In this document: piece after piece, positions 1-11,000 of the stretch | Position numbering within the stretch: the stretch's first letter is position 1 | Layout of the letters: the number at the start of each line of letters is the position of its first letter | From: Saccoglossus kowalevskii | Lineage: Eukaryota > Hemichordata > Enteropneusta > Harrimaniidae | Length of the DNA stretch: 27,964 nt | Direction: 5' to 3' | Assembly: GCF_000003605.2 (NCBI RefSeq) | Contig: NW_003137828.1 | Span: forward strand, 52,194 to 80,157 | The notes under the pieces: model-generated | Database searches by the model: none | The model's input: the letters and a program-made list of their open reading frames with translations, nothing else | Told to the model about the DNA's origin: nothing | Translations under genes and position numbers: made by a program

Positions 1-183
1 AGAGATATTCTTGTTTCTTGTTTTTAGGAACATTTTTTAATCTACTTTATGATTGTTATTCTGTTTGGACACTGATTGACCTCTTTAAGATGACTAAATG
101 TAAGTAGATAAAAAAACAAGCGACATGTTAAAAAAAAAATTACGGAATCCTAACGCTATATATGTGGATATCATTAAGAGATC

Positions 184-214
184 CCATATTTGGAATTCGT
201 GTTTCCTAATAAGG
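184..214. promoter_or_regulatory. Paired CArG-type boxes in repeat copy 1
   Basis: Two sequences fit CC(A/T)6GG: CCATATTTGG at 184-193 and CCTAATAAGG at 205-214. Their starts are 21 bp apart, about two turns of the helix. CC(A/T)6GG is the known binding consensus of serum response factor and related MADS-box factors. The pair also gives the segment partial dyad symmetry. Whether anything binds here is inference; no gene start was identified nearby. Confidence 0.35.
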
Positions 215-255
215 TAGGATGCAGATATACCGCATGAAATACTGCAAAATTACGG
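184..255 (+). repeat. Dispersed repeat, copy 1
   Basis: This segment matches a second segment at 21882-21951 in the same orientation. The first block (184-221 against 21882-21919) aligns without gaps and is identical at 33 of 38 positions. A second block, GCAAAATTACGG (244-255 against 21940-21951), is identical at 12 of 12. The linking stretch is 22 nt here and 20 nt in the other copy and is still recognisably related. The similarity fades after the second block. No coding potential and no clear terminal inverted repeats or target-site duplications were seen, so the element class is unknown. The copies are clearly diverged, so this is an old dispersed family rather than a recent duplication. 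It could be the end of a larger transposable element. Confidence 0.75.
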
Positions 256-3200
256 AAAGCAGTAATTTATCAATTTAAGATGACGAAAGACATTGACATT
301 CACCAATATCGACAAATAATAGTCTACCAGCAAATTCACAGGAAATATTTCGAGAAATGTTGTTAAATAGTGAGTATAAATATTTAATTACGACTAAATT
401 TAAACCTGTCTTATAGTATTATGGCGTGAATGAAATGTATCCATAATGTATTAGATACAAATAAAGGTTTACATTATCGTGTGATAAAGCAACGACGTAT
501 GTACACCTAATTTTGATAGAGATAATGTTGTAACATTTATCTAATAATATAAATGGAACTATTAATCCTCAACAGATTGGTACATTAACAGTCATTATTT
601 AATTTATTTGCATGTGCAGTATTTCATCCTACAATACGTTAAAGAAAAAAGGGGTAACCCACAAAAGAAAATATATGCACAATATCTCGTATTTATAGCA
701 TAATATGGCAAAAACCATAACCCAAAATTGTATTGGGTATTCCTGCTCTGTCACAAAATAAAAAAGGAAATAACATCAGTAAATGGCACCCGCTATGACA
801 CTGTTTTTCATTAACAGATAACGGATGTGCTTATTTCCACATATCACATCAAACGTTCCTTCTGAACATATCTTTGTACTATATTTCAGGCGTTACGTTA
901 TCGCTGTAATTAAACTTTGACAAAATTAAAAAAATCTAATTTTTCAAAACAATTAATGTTGTAAGTAAGCGTTCACACTAATGTTCTGAATTTATTAATA
1001 ATTCTTTACGCCGGCGAGATTTGTTCAGGGCTGCGTTCTTAGGCATATCGTGAAGGACTCACTCGATGGCAACCTCGCTAAATGATTCAAATAGCATTTA
1101 TCGCTCTAAAGATGTATAAATTGACATCTAGTAAATCGTATATTAAGATCACCGGGGAATCATTCGAGTGATCGCATCGGTGTGCGTAGAATATCTGATG
1201 AACATCGTTTTCACTTTCGAGAGAATTGCATCCATGAGTTACAAACTTCAAGCTATAAACTGCGAGTTATACCAAATTTACATGTCCGCTTTCTTGAGGT
1301 AACCACGGCAACTATGATCTGAAAATTGTCCAAAAAGCAATTAATGCAAGTTTGAAAAAATGGTTATTTCAAAGTTCTTTGACAATTCTACAAATACAAA
1401 AGTAATGCTGATTTATGTGGTTTTTCATATCAAAACTATCGTATTATGTATCGGGAAATGCATTTACTGTATTATTCTCCCGGAACTGTGAACTGTGAAT
1501 TGTAGTTACGTCAGCAAGTTGTAAATGCAAGTCTCGCGATATCGATTCTAAGCAAATTTCATGATTGTTACTCTTTGTGAGCTTACCTCCTTACATTTAT
1601 TGCAGCATCGATTGTGATTCGTCCTAACACTACGTATGACAATACACCACTTACAAATACATGGTACAAATCAAATGTAGCCACGTGCTATCTAAACTGT
1701 TTTTTTATGAACCAAATAATACAAATTGTTACATGTGCCCTATTAACTCCAAGCGTGGCGTTTTCAATGACGTCATTTACGTCACCGTACGACTTCGTGT
1801 ACGTCGGAAACCAGTTATTAACTGCAATTCGTGACATAGCCAGATGATGAAGTACGATGAATCAAACCACTTTACGGAGAGGACCACAGTATTAAGTAGT
1901 CGTGCTATCAATGGGATACTATTGAATACAGATGTCGAGATGTAGTTCAGACTTAATCTAAGTCTAAGCTATTGCTTATTGATCACTGTCACACCAAGAT
2001 ATCCAGTAGCGTATATTGTGGATCGCTGTTTCCAGTATAATGAAATGATATGCAGTTTTTAATGCGATTCAAACTGCATTTTGAATGAAAACTACGGCGT
2101 TCTCGTTCAAAATGTAAATGAAATGATGTTCAATTAATAGTTTTCTTTAATCAACAGATGATTAATTGGCTAATACACGATAATCGCGATTATATTACCT
2201 TGTTGACCACTTTGTGACATTTACGCATTATAGCCGAACATTCCCGGTTGTGAATTTGTAATGTCTTCAACTATTCTAGCTAATGACTTTACGTCTTTGG
2301 GCGTTCAGTTTGTAGCAATGCTATCGCTGTTGTCACATGATAAATTGTAAAATGAAAACTAAACCTAATACGGCATTCAAGAGGGAAATTCTCAACTGCT
2401 TGGTGATTGCTTGACAAAAAATATATTTTTATATGTTATTTGTGTGTTAGTTAAAGTATACTGTTGAATATATAAGAGTACTTGACTGAAATATTTGTTT
2501 CTGTAGTAAATATTCCAGGGTCAAATACATGTATATAATAACATTTGTTACGATGCACTGGCGCTCATGTAAATGCGGACAGAAAACAACATATCATCAA
2601 TCTGGTCGTATTCCAATTAGCATACACTGCAATTTGTCGACTACTTCATAACTGTTTTTTTTTCTACGACTACTTTTTTAACTACTACTTTTTTGAAATA
2701 TTCCTCCCTAAACTACTTAGATTGGATTATTTTTCAGTTATCTAATCGCTGTTGATAGTGAACTCGCACTATATTGTCCAATTGACGCCATCTTGATGTA
2801 TGTGCTTGAAAATTCAAAATCAGTGTTATGTACATTTAGCATGAAATCCCAACAGCATGGTCACACCTTTGTATATGGATTTTATACACAAGGCACACAA
2901 TTGTTTCCACAAATTACCAGTCAATGCTGTAAAACAACATATATTTGAACTACTGCATTTATTTTAACATTTTTGCCATTTGGCAAAGTTTGCGAACTTT
3001 ATATTCTATATAAATTTTACACTGGAACCTTTTCTATGCAATTATTTTTCTCTCGTTATGTGCAATTGTATAGAGCACTGCGATGTTTAATCAGCTGTCG
3101 CGACAAACCAGCTGGATAAGCATAGTTAGTTCAATCTCGTATTCATGGCCTAGGGGGTTATTATACTTCTCAACTGATGACTAAAACAATGTTTAGTGTT

Positions 3201-3805
3201 CACGGCTTAGGGCGTCTTAATACCACTTAACTGTTGAATGAAAATAATATCACGTTTATAACAAATCTATAACAATATTGCGTTGTACATGGAATTCTAA
3301 ATTGAAATTGTATAATAATTATTGTCTGGAGCGAGATTAAATTGCTTGAGAGCACGTAGCGAGGGTGTATACATTTCAAGATTTTGTTCGTCCCGAATAT
3401 CTTTGCAGACTGGAATGGTAGATAAATGGCGCCATTATATCTGAATCGTGTTCTCGACAAGCGTCGGATCGACTCTCTCTACGGGAGGTCAAATTATCAA
3501 ACTATTGAGTTCGTGTTACAAGTTCATTTTTTTAATACATACTATGCGTCTATAAACTATGATGTTATCTTTTAAAGTGACAGTTATAGTTGTGCACTGT
3601 GAATACATACTGAAAGACGCAGATCACAATTAATCAATGGGAAATGAACGATTTGGCCATTACACATCGGTAACCATGGGTGGCATAATTCTCGCCGAGT
3701 GAACCTTCGGTTACCGTAGAAGATACCATCTGTGTGCAACTAGATCTTGTGATGGCATGTTTATTTCATGGACACATTGTATTCTTATAAAGATGTTGCT
3801 TAGCT
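256..3805. other. No recognisable gene; AT-rich DNA
   Basis: Nothing that reads as a gene was found. Open frames are short (under 80 codons), several need non-ATG starts, and their translations are rich in I, N, Y, F and C, as expected from random AT-rich sequence. Two adjacent stem-loop possibilities with 9-bp arms lie at 2050-2079 and 2077-2114, and one with 8-bp arms pairs 3668-3675 with 3709-3716. Arms of this size are expected by chance over 28 kb. Confidence 0.6.
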
Positions 3806-3896
3806 ATGCACAAATTAGCTAGGCGTGACTTGTCACACATATCCTGCATATTGTCTATCATTGCGTTCATGGGCTACCGTGGACAGCCATCACCAA

Positions 3897-3916
3897 CCCC
3901 CACCCCACCCCCACCC
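3897..3916 (-). other. Predicted G-quadruplex motif (C-rich on + strand)
   Basis: On the minus strand the sequence reads GGGTGGGGGTGGGGTGGGGG: four runs of three to five G separated by single T loops. This fits the canonical G3+N1-7 rule with the shortest loops, the arrangement generally regarded as most stable. The plus strand is the matching C-rich tract, which could form an i-motif. It stands out sharply in a window of about 35% GC. No gene start or end is established nearby, so its role is unknown. It may be an imperfect simple repeat of ACCCC type. Confidence 0.7.
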
Positions 3917-3967
3917 GCACCGCAACGTGGCCCCATATCCCATATACTCGCCGCAGTCCTACATTAA

Positions 3968-6900
3968 CGAGCACATCTCTTTAAACGGTGAGTGATTTGT
4001 CCGTTGTATTGAATTAATTATTTCCTCCAGTGTTTTCATTTTTTGTAAAGGTTAATTGCTAGTAAATATGCCATGGGTCGTTATGGACCGAGGAAGGGTA
4101 TTGTTTTGGGCGCATGTATTTTACAAAGGTGTGTTGATAGTATTCTTAATTCTGCTTCGCCTGGAGGTATATACTTCAACGTACCTTATGAGTACCGTCT
4201 CTTCATGGTATGAACACGTTGTAAACGATGGCTTAATGTGGCATCATATGTTCTGCTAGGTGACATCGCATTCAATCCTGGCTGTTTTAAGAGCATTCGT
4301 TCACGGTACAAATAGTGCAACATAAACCATACCTAGTACTGCGTGGTTCATCTTCCTATATTCAAGGCAATGTTGTCCAACAGTGCACGTATTGAGAAAT
4401 ATGAATGAAAAAAGCAGCTATTCCTAAATTGAAGTGTATATATATCTAAACGTTTCTTTCACGTGTATAACTAATTTTAAATAGTTGAAACTTGTCTTTC
4501 TATAAGATGGAAATGGACATCTACTTTTTAAGAGAATCGAGTTCATTTCATGCAGTACCTCCAAACACAAGGCTAGCGTTTGGACAATGAGGCCACTAGA
4601 GACGATCACTAACAGTCCGGTCTTTCACAGAGCAATTCACTTGCATTATTATTTCTATAAATGTGTGTTTATCTTGTGATTGTTTCTTCATCTCTTCATT
4701 TCATTTCATATCACAACATTTGCATAATTACCCCAATCTTATAAATCTTTGATTACATGAATATTCCATACACTAAACAATATTTCAAACCGACTGTTTT
4801 TGTCGCAGAAATGCATTTTGAGTAGCAAACGACACTTGAGTTGTTCCAATGCTCATTGCTGCAATCTTCCAATGTAACATCGGTACACTAAATGTCTGCC
4901 AGGGACGGGATTAATCTCACACTAGTACTATGTGTATCATGTAGAGTAATGGTGAAATAACTTAAGCAAATAGTATGCGTTAAGACATGACAAATTGATA
5001 TCGTAATGACTATATGACAAGGAAACTGTGGATATCTTCCCACTACCTTTTCTTCCTTAAAAGAAGTCATTACACCCAGAGGAAATTTGAGAAACTGAGA
5101 AGAGAGAAGCTCATTTTATAAGTTCCGTTCTCTTTGTCTAAATCCTCTGAGGTTAATAAAAAAGGCTTAGAGTATTTACTTTGGAGAAGATGATTAATCG
5201 TTGAGATTACTAAGTCCGTGTATTGTCAATCAACAATGTCACGTGGCTTACACACATACACTGGCATCTTGTCGAGGCTGTAGTGTCCATATTGTTTTTA
5301 GTGCCTGTATGATTTACGATTGACGCCAACACGGTTTGATTCCGTTGTGTCCTTATATTTATTCATTTGTGTTTCTCACCTCGATTCTCGCCTTTCGAGC
5401 ACAGCCATATATCTAATTGCCCAGCGCCTGGAGCAGTGTTTTAGTGTACGTTGACACACCTACACTTCCTATAACGCGTGTCTAATTGGATCACCCCATT
5501 TTCAGACTAGGCAGAATTAGGTTTGACAGACCGTTTCTGTATTTCCAATTGTAATTCCTTGAGAAGTGTTACAAAATATCCTGCTATTCAGTGATATGAT
5601 CTTGCAATTGATCTGAGTAAGATATATGGCGCGTCTGAAAACTACGGTCAGCACTAACTGTACATACAGTCTTTGTTAGCTATGGGAAACTAATGCTGAC
5701 ACCAGGTAGATGTGCCACGTGAGATTAAGAATAATTGGATTTTTAGCTGGCATTTGAGCCTTCAGATCTAAAATGTCTAGGGATTGAGTGACAGATGCTG
5801 TATATGTTTGACCCAGTAACGCTACATCAAACACAGAACGACTTTAAACGATGTTGTAATCCATTTACATTGGAAAGGGTTCACCTATAGACCCGGATAC
5901 CATGATAAGGTTGCAGGTGATTAGGCAAGATTAATAGTGTGACAGGTCACTTGTTGTGTTCGAGGTGTTGAACCTTGCCGTACTGTTGGAGGGCACATGT
6001 CGGACAATACTCGAATGGCATAAGCAATTATGTCTTACCCGACTCATGGTGAATTCGTGATAACATTCTAACTTTTTTCGACCTTGCTGCAACACTTTTC
6101 AATCAGTAAATCACAGAGCACAATATTTACCTACAGTATGCGTGTACTCATTAACGACGAACCTCAATGTTAACATAATAACGTTTTAAGTAGCATTTAG
6201 AAATACCGTTCCATACCTAAATGATGTATATATCACATTTAAATCACACAGTTTGTTATATCAGAGCTCATTCATTTTGTTGTAGCGGGTTATGTGAATA
6301 TACATTAGATACATTTCTACAGGACGTGTCGGTGTAAATACCAACGTCTGTGTCCAACGTTGTGGGTGTAGACGGACTCCAATTTATGAACGATACACAG
6401 AATTCGTTTAAATGTATGTGCTTTTTTCACTAATACCTTCCACGTGAAATTATGTTGCACATGTCATTTACACATAGTTTGCTAAAAGGCTCTAGGATGT
6501 CATATCAATTCAATCTGAACTTCAAAGATTCTTCATTTATTCATTTTCAAGAGTTATATCCATACATGTGCTTAAGGGTTGAGCGATAAATCGTGTTTCG
6601 CACTATGTAATGTTGGAATACGTTCAAATCAAATTTACTGTCGCTTGACGGTGTCAATTGTATTACATAATTTATTTATGCATATGAATTTCCATTAAAA
6701 CTAACTTTGAGTATCTCATCATTGATTGTTCAGTGTGTCGGCGTAGTTAAAGATATGTTCTTTACATGGACACATACAGTTGTAGTTGATTGGACCATAT
6801 TTGTTAAAGTTAAAGAGATCTTTTTGCTTGCATCCAATTTACGTGAGATAATTTTCTTTAAGTCATCCCCTAGGAGCTGATGGTAATAGTCAAGCATATT

Positions 6901-9318
6901 CCTGATTGATTGCGTGTACTGTAATTAATCACGACGTGTTGCTAATTTCTTTTTTTGTATATTCGGGCAGAAGATTGTATACCTCTCACACAAGAAATCA
7001 GCACGGAGAATTATATATATATTGTTATGTAGAGAATTGAGAGAATGCTGTGAATAACACCAGTAAGACGATTGCCAGACTGAATTGCCGTTAGGTACTC
7101 TGATGCATGAATTGGCAATGTCTACAAAACTTTTAAGATGCTGCTCAGGTGCATTTAATTTTACGCCGTTTACGTATATCAAAGGAACAGTACGATGCGC
7201 GTGATGTGACATGCGATTGTTGTTGACATGTGTATCAATTCATATTCATATTTGGTTTTATTATTAAGTCGTATGTATAATAGAACAAATCGGTTTACTG
7301 TTTACGTTAGCTTCCCCAGTAATTGACAATAAAACAGAATTCACAACATATTTTGCATATTAGATATCACAGCAAACGTTTTTAGGGCTCAATCCAATTG
7401 CATATATGTACCACTACACGAGCCTTAATATAATGAAGTGTTCTAGGTGTGTGCATTACGTGTCTACACCAAGTAGTGTTGCTGTTCTTCTCAGTGTTCG
7501 TCCCATATTCGAATCAATAAGAGTTATACGCTAATCGTATGTCAATGTATACATGGCATTTAGTTTGGTTTTTAGATAGAATACGTCTGTAACATGGTAC
7601 GAACACACGTTGTATACTACTTTAACATCATTCACAATATAAAATCTATGTCAATGAACATGTGTCTCTAACGATTTGATCTCGAAATCCGGCAATATCC
7701 AAATATAATGTACATCCCACACGCATAGATGCCACGTGAAACAGTTATACTATGAAATGCGTTTAGATAATTTCCGTGGCTGGTTATGGCTTGGATTTGT
7801 TGTACATTAAAATGCGCAATGGTATCACCAATGTATATATATTTTGTATAAAATGTGATGCAATAACTGTGTGACGTAATAATGAATAAATTAACCCATG
7901 GAAACAATTACCTAACCCAGTTATCTGAGCGTATCGGACCAATTCCTTTCCTTTGTGCGTTAAATGAACATTTACGTCCTTGTAACAGTAATATACTTTG
8001 TTGGCGGTAAAATTGCATCATTACTGTGAGTATTAAATCTCTCCGGTTACCATGACGATCGCTATGTGAAATTTAAACGTCGTATTTTAGTTTGAAACTG
8101 TGTTGTTACATATATATTAGCTGAAATATGTTAGCAGTCAGGTTAATGGGGGCATTAACATATCAGTGTAGGTTTCAACAAATGCACTTGCGATACCTAT
8201 TATGACAGAGACAAATGGGTTTTAACATTCATAATTTACTTGACTTTTATTAGACGGCGATCCCGTTAATGGGGTGAGTGATCTCAAGTAAACGATGACA
8301 AAGACAAACTAGTTGCGCGGGCAAAGTTACTGCTTATAGTAAAGGGGAAAACGTGACAAAAGGCCGCAGATGTTTTGTCGCACTTTGAATGGTTAGCATG
8401 GGGGCCTCTCTCTGCCTCTCAGTCTTTCGATGCTTTGATGAGTGGGTCGTGTTATGGAGAGTGGCTGTTTTATTTTTTTCAGCTATTCTTTTGTATATCG
8501 TTATATTCACACGACATATAGTTGTCATTCGCCATCTAAATGAGTGTAAATAATGATCGTGTGGAATTGCCTGCATTGTAATCTGCACGTCGACATCCAT
8601 GATGCTCGAAGCTATAGCAATCTTGTTTAGACGACCAAGTTGCATTTGTGAATGCATCTATGATACGTGTAGAATTTTAAACACTATTTTTGTGATGTTG
8701 GAATGGATTAACGACGTGCTAGGCCGGTAATCGCAGCCACCGATTTAGTTGGGATAATTTACAATACGGATGCACGGGTTTTAAATCAGACGAAACCGTT
8801 GCGACTGGCAATCTTCAACCAAGCATTCATTGTGTATTTCCAGCCTTTGTTCGACACCACAGGTATAAATGGTCTCGGTTTCTCTCCTTGTATCTTATCA
8901 GGCACTACGAGAGGCATCTAGTAAAGTAGTAGAGGATATGTAACATTTGAACAGCGGAATCATCCTGTCAATTCACATATTAGGTGTATATTCGGGTAAG
9001 TTGAATATTATTTTCTCGGGTCGATTCCAGAATCTTATATCACGATGAATAGTCTTTATTAGATACAGTGAAGGAACCATTAGTCATTGTTTTCCATTTC
9101 ACGACTGCAGTCACCCAAGTACACCCAGCTACCCTTTCCTCATCCCCCAATTATCACCACACTGAGTACATTAGATGCCATGTATGCTCAAAGTACGTTA
9201 TATTGATGTCGTTATGTTATATAAGTGGTAGATTTATATAGCTAGTATGTTCTCCAAAGGAGGTATGATTTATGATTGGTTTGAATGTGGTGTGCATTGT
9301 GTTAGGCGCGAGCGTTTT
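3968..9318. other. No recognisable gene; AT-rich DNA
   Basis: The longest frames here are a 95-codon one on the minus strand at 6925-7212 and a 107-codon one on the minus strand at 8334-8657. Neither resembles a family I know, and their lengths are within chance expectation. A pyrimidine-rich stretch (CTCTCTCTGCCTCTC type) lies near 8406-8422. No RNA gene, transposon end or clear tandem repeat was seen. Confidence 0.55.
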
Positions 9319-9910
9319 TAGTACTATATTTGCGCATATCCAGTGTCGCATTTTTCACGTCGTGATGTGCTCAATGATTCTCAGGTAATATGTCTGAAAC
9401 GCCAATAACATCGTGACATAGATAGGTGATGGTTCGGATCTAAACGTCTATTATAGAACGATCGGCATCAGTGCTCTGCAAGATTATATCAATTATTGTA
9501 TGGGTATCTGTCTGCTTTCATTTGTTCTAATAGTATCGTGGTGAACCAAAAACCCAGAACGTGTACATACAGCGTTATGTAACAATGTAATGTAATGTAA
9601 GATGTTTATCATTTCTTGTGAGAGTGTGCTGTTACTGTTAGTATCTTGGTGGACCATAACCTGAAACGTCGTTATGACTGTCTGTATAACGCAATCTGTA
9701 TCCATACATGGAAAGGTCAATATAAGTTATTAGGAGGGTATCTATTTTTTTTTAGTACTGTGTTACTCAATACCCCCAGACGTTTATATACAGCGAACTT
9801 TTCCAATACATTGCAAGAACTATGATCAGTTATTTTGTGGATGGCTGTTTTATTTTTTCTGTTAGTATCTTAGTGAACCATGTCGTAGAACGTCTACATT
9901 CAGGTATCTA
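9319..9910. repeat. Old diverged tandem repeat, period about 110 bp
   Basis: A core reading roughly TAGTATCxTGGTGAACCA, followed by an (A/C)-rich stretch, ACGT and ACATACAGCG, recurs with starts at 9531, 9639, 9753 and 9863, so the spacing is 108, 114 and 110 bp. These four copies are clear by eye although each has many substitutions and small indels. Weaker copies may begin at 9319 (TAGTACTATATTTGCGCATATCC) and around 9420-9450 (with AAACGTCTATTATAGAACG), in register with the same period. A degenerate copy after 9973 is possible. Copy 9531 also contains a small AATGT x3 repeat at 9584-9598. The period is in the range seen for satellite-like DNA. No coding function is apparent. Confidence 0.6.
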
Positions 9911-10392
9911 CTTCCATATAATATACCGTCAAACATCCATCACAGATTTGTTATGTTTTTTTCCCTGGTGCGTAGCTATATAGTGCCGTAACAATCAGTC
10001 ATTGTGACAAGGATGTCTGTATATTTTAGAACTTAGAATTGTTGTACTGTAAATGCCCATGGTTGTAAAGCTTTGATGACATTTCAATTGAATCACATAA
10101 CGTGTAAAAGTGGATATATCTAAAACAGTTTAATTTAACGAGTGGCATTAAGCGTTAAGTGATTAACGTGTCCACACGTTAAATTATGCACTGGTGAAGC
10201 CACCGTATATTGCACCACACTTCCTGTTATGGGCTGTAGTATATAATATACATGGATAGTTACAAGGAAGTTTACAGCATGTTTGAAAATTACAACAAGT
10301 TTATGAGACGTGTCTCTTTTTATTCATTTGAATATTTCAATTTGCAGCCTACTGACAAATTAAAGCTCAACAGTAAAACGGCAACAAAACAA
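9911..10392. other. No recognisable gene; flank of the minisatellite
   Basis: Between the two tandem arrays the sequence holds one inverted repeat (10163-10182). A 65-codon frame starts with ATG at 10252 and runs into the first units of the minisatellite before stopping. Its composition is ordinary for AT-rich random sequence and I do not call it a gene. Confidence 0.55.
10163..10182. repeat. Short inverted repeat, 9-bp arms, 2-bp spacer
   Basis: TTAACGTGTCCACACGTTAA is a palindrome apart from its two central bases. It lies about 210 bp before the 19-bp minisatellite. Such a dyad can be a dimeric protein site, but nothing links it to a specific factor, and one such site in 28 kb may be chance. 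Confidence 0.5.
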
Positions 10393-11000
10393 TATCATAT
10401 CTTGCTATTGACATCATATCTTGCTATTGACATCATATCTTGCTATTGACATCATATCTTGCTATTGACATCATATCTTGCTATTGACATCATATCTTGC
10501 TATTGATATCATATCTTGCTATTGACATCATATCTTGCTATTGACATCATATCTTGCTATTGACATCATATCTTGCTATTGACATCATATCTTGCTATTG
10601 ACATCATATCTTGCTATTGACATCATATCTTGCTATTGACATCATATCTTGCTATTGACATCATATCTTGCTATTGATATCATATCTTGCTATTGACATC
10701 ATATCTTGCTATTGACATCATATCTTGCTATTGACATCATATCTTGCTATTGACATCATATCTTGCTATTGACATCATATCTTGATATTGACATCATATC
10801 TTGCTATTGACATCATATCTTGCTATTGACATCATATCTTGCTATTGACATCATATCTTGCTATTGACATCATATCTTGCTATTGACATCATATCTTGCT
10901 ATTGACATCATATCTTGCTATTGACATCATATCTTGCTATTGACATCATATCTTGCTATTGACATCATATCTTGCTATTGACATCATATCTTGCTATTGA
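10393..11000. repeat. Minisatellite, 32 units of 19 bp
   Basis: The unit CATCATATCTTGCTATTGA is repeated exactly 32 times over 608 bp without any insertion or deletion. Only four substitutions were found. The first base is T instead of C in units 1 (10393), 7 (10507) and 16 (10678), and base 13 is A instead of C in unit 21 (10785). Near-perfect uniformity points to recent expansion or homogenisation by unequal exchange, slippage or gene conversion. Because 19 is not a multiple of three, every unit-by-unit reading cycles through all frames and meets TGA (or TAG on the minus strand), so the array cannot encode a long repeat protein. Copy number is likely to vary between individuals. Assemblies can collapse such arrays, so 32 may be an underestimate. 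Confidence 0.97.

Noticed and set aside
616-627. A 12-base string that is the reverse complement of part of repeat copy 1 (234-245)
   Set aside because: The match stops after 12 bases, the neighbouring conserved blocks are missing, and a match of this length is possible by chance among all 12-mers in the window.
2050-2114. Two adjacent stem-loops with 9-bp arms
   Set aside because: With flexible loop lengths several such pairs are expected by chance in 28 kb of AT-rich DNA.
3668-3716. Inverted repeat CGGTAACC/GGTTACCG with a 33-base loop
   Set aside because: Eight-bp arms with a long loop are expected by chance.
8463-8478. GGCTGTTTTATTTTTT also present at about 9843-9858 in the 110-bp array
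   Set aside because: The match is mostly a T-rich low-complexity run and does not extend.
10252-10449. 65-codon ATG frame running into the minisatellite
   Set aside because: It is short, has no recognisable motif, and its end is simply the first in-frame stop of the repeat.
10393-11000. CRISPR array
   Set aside because: The 19-bp units are head-to-tail without any spacers between them, so this is a minisatellite.
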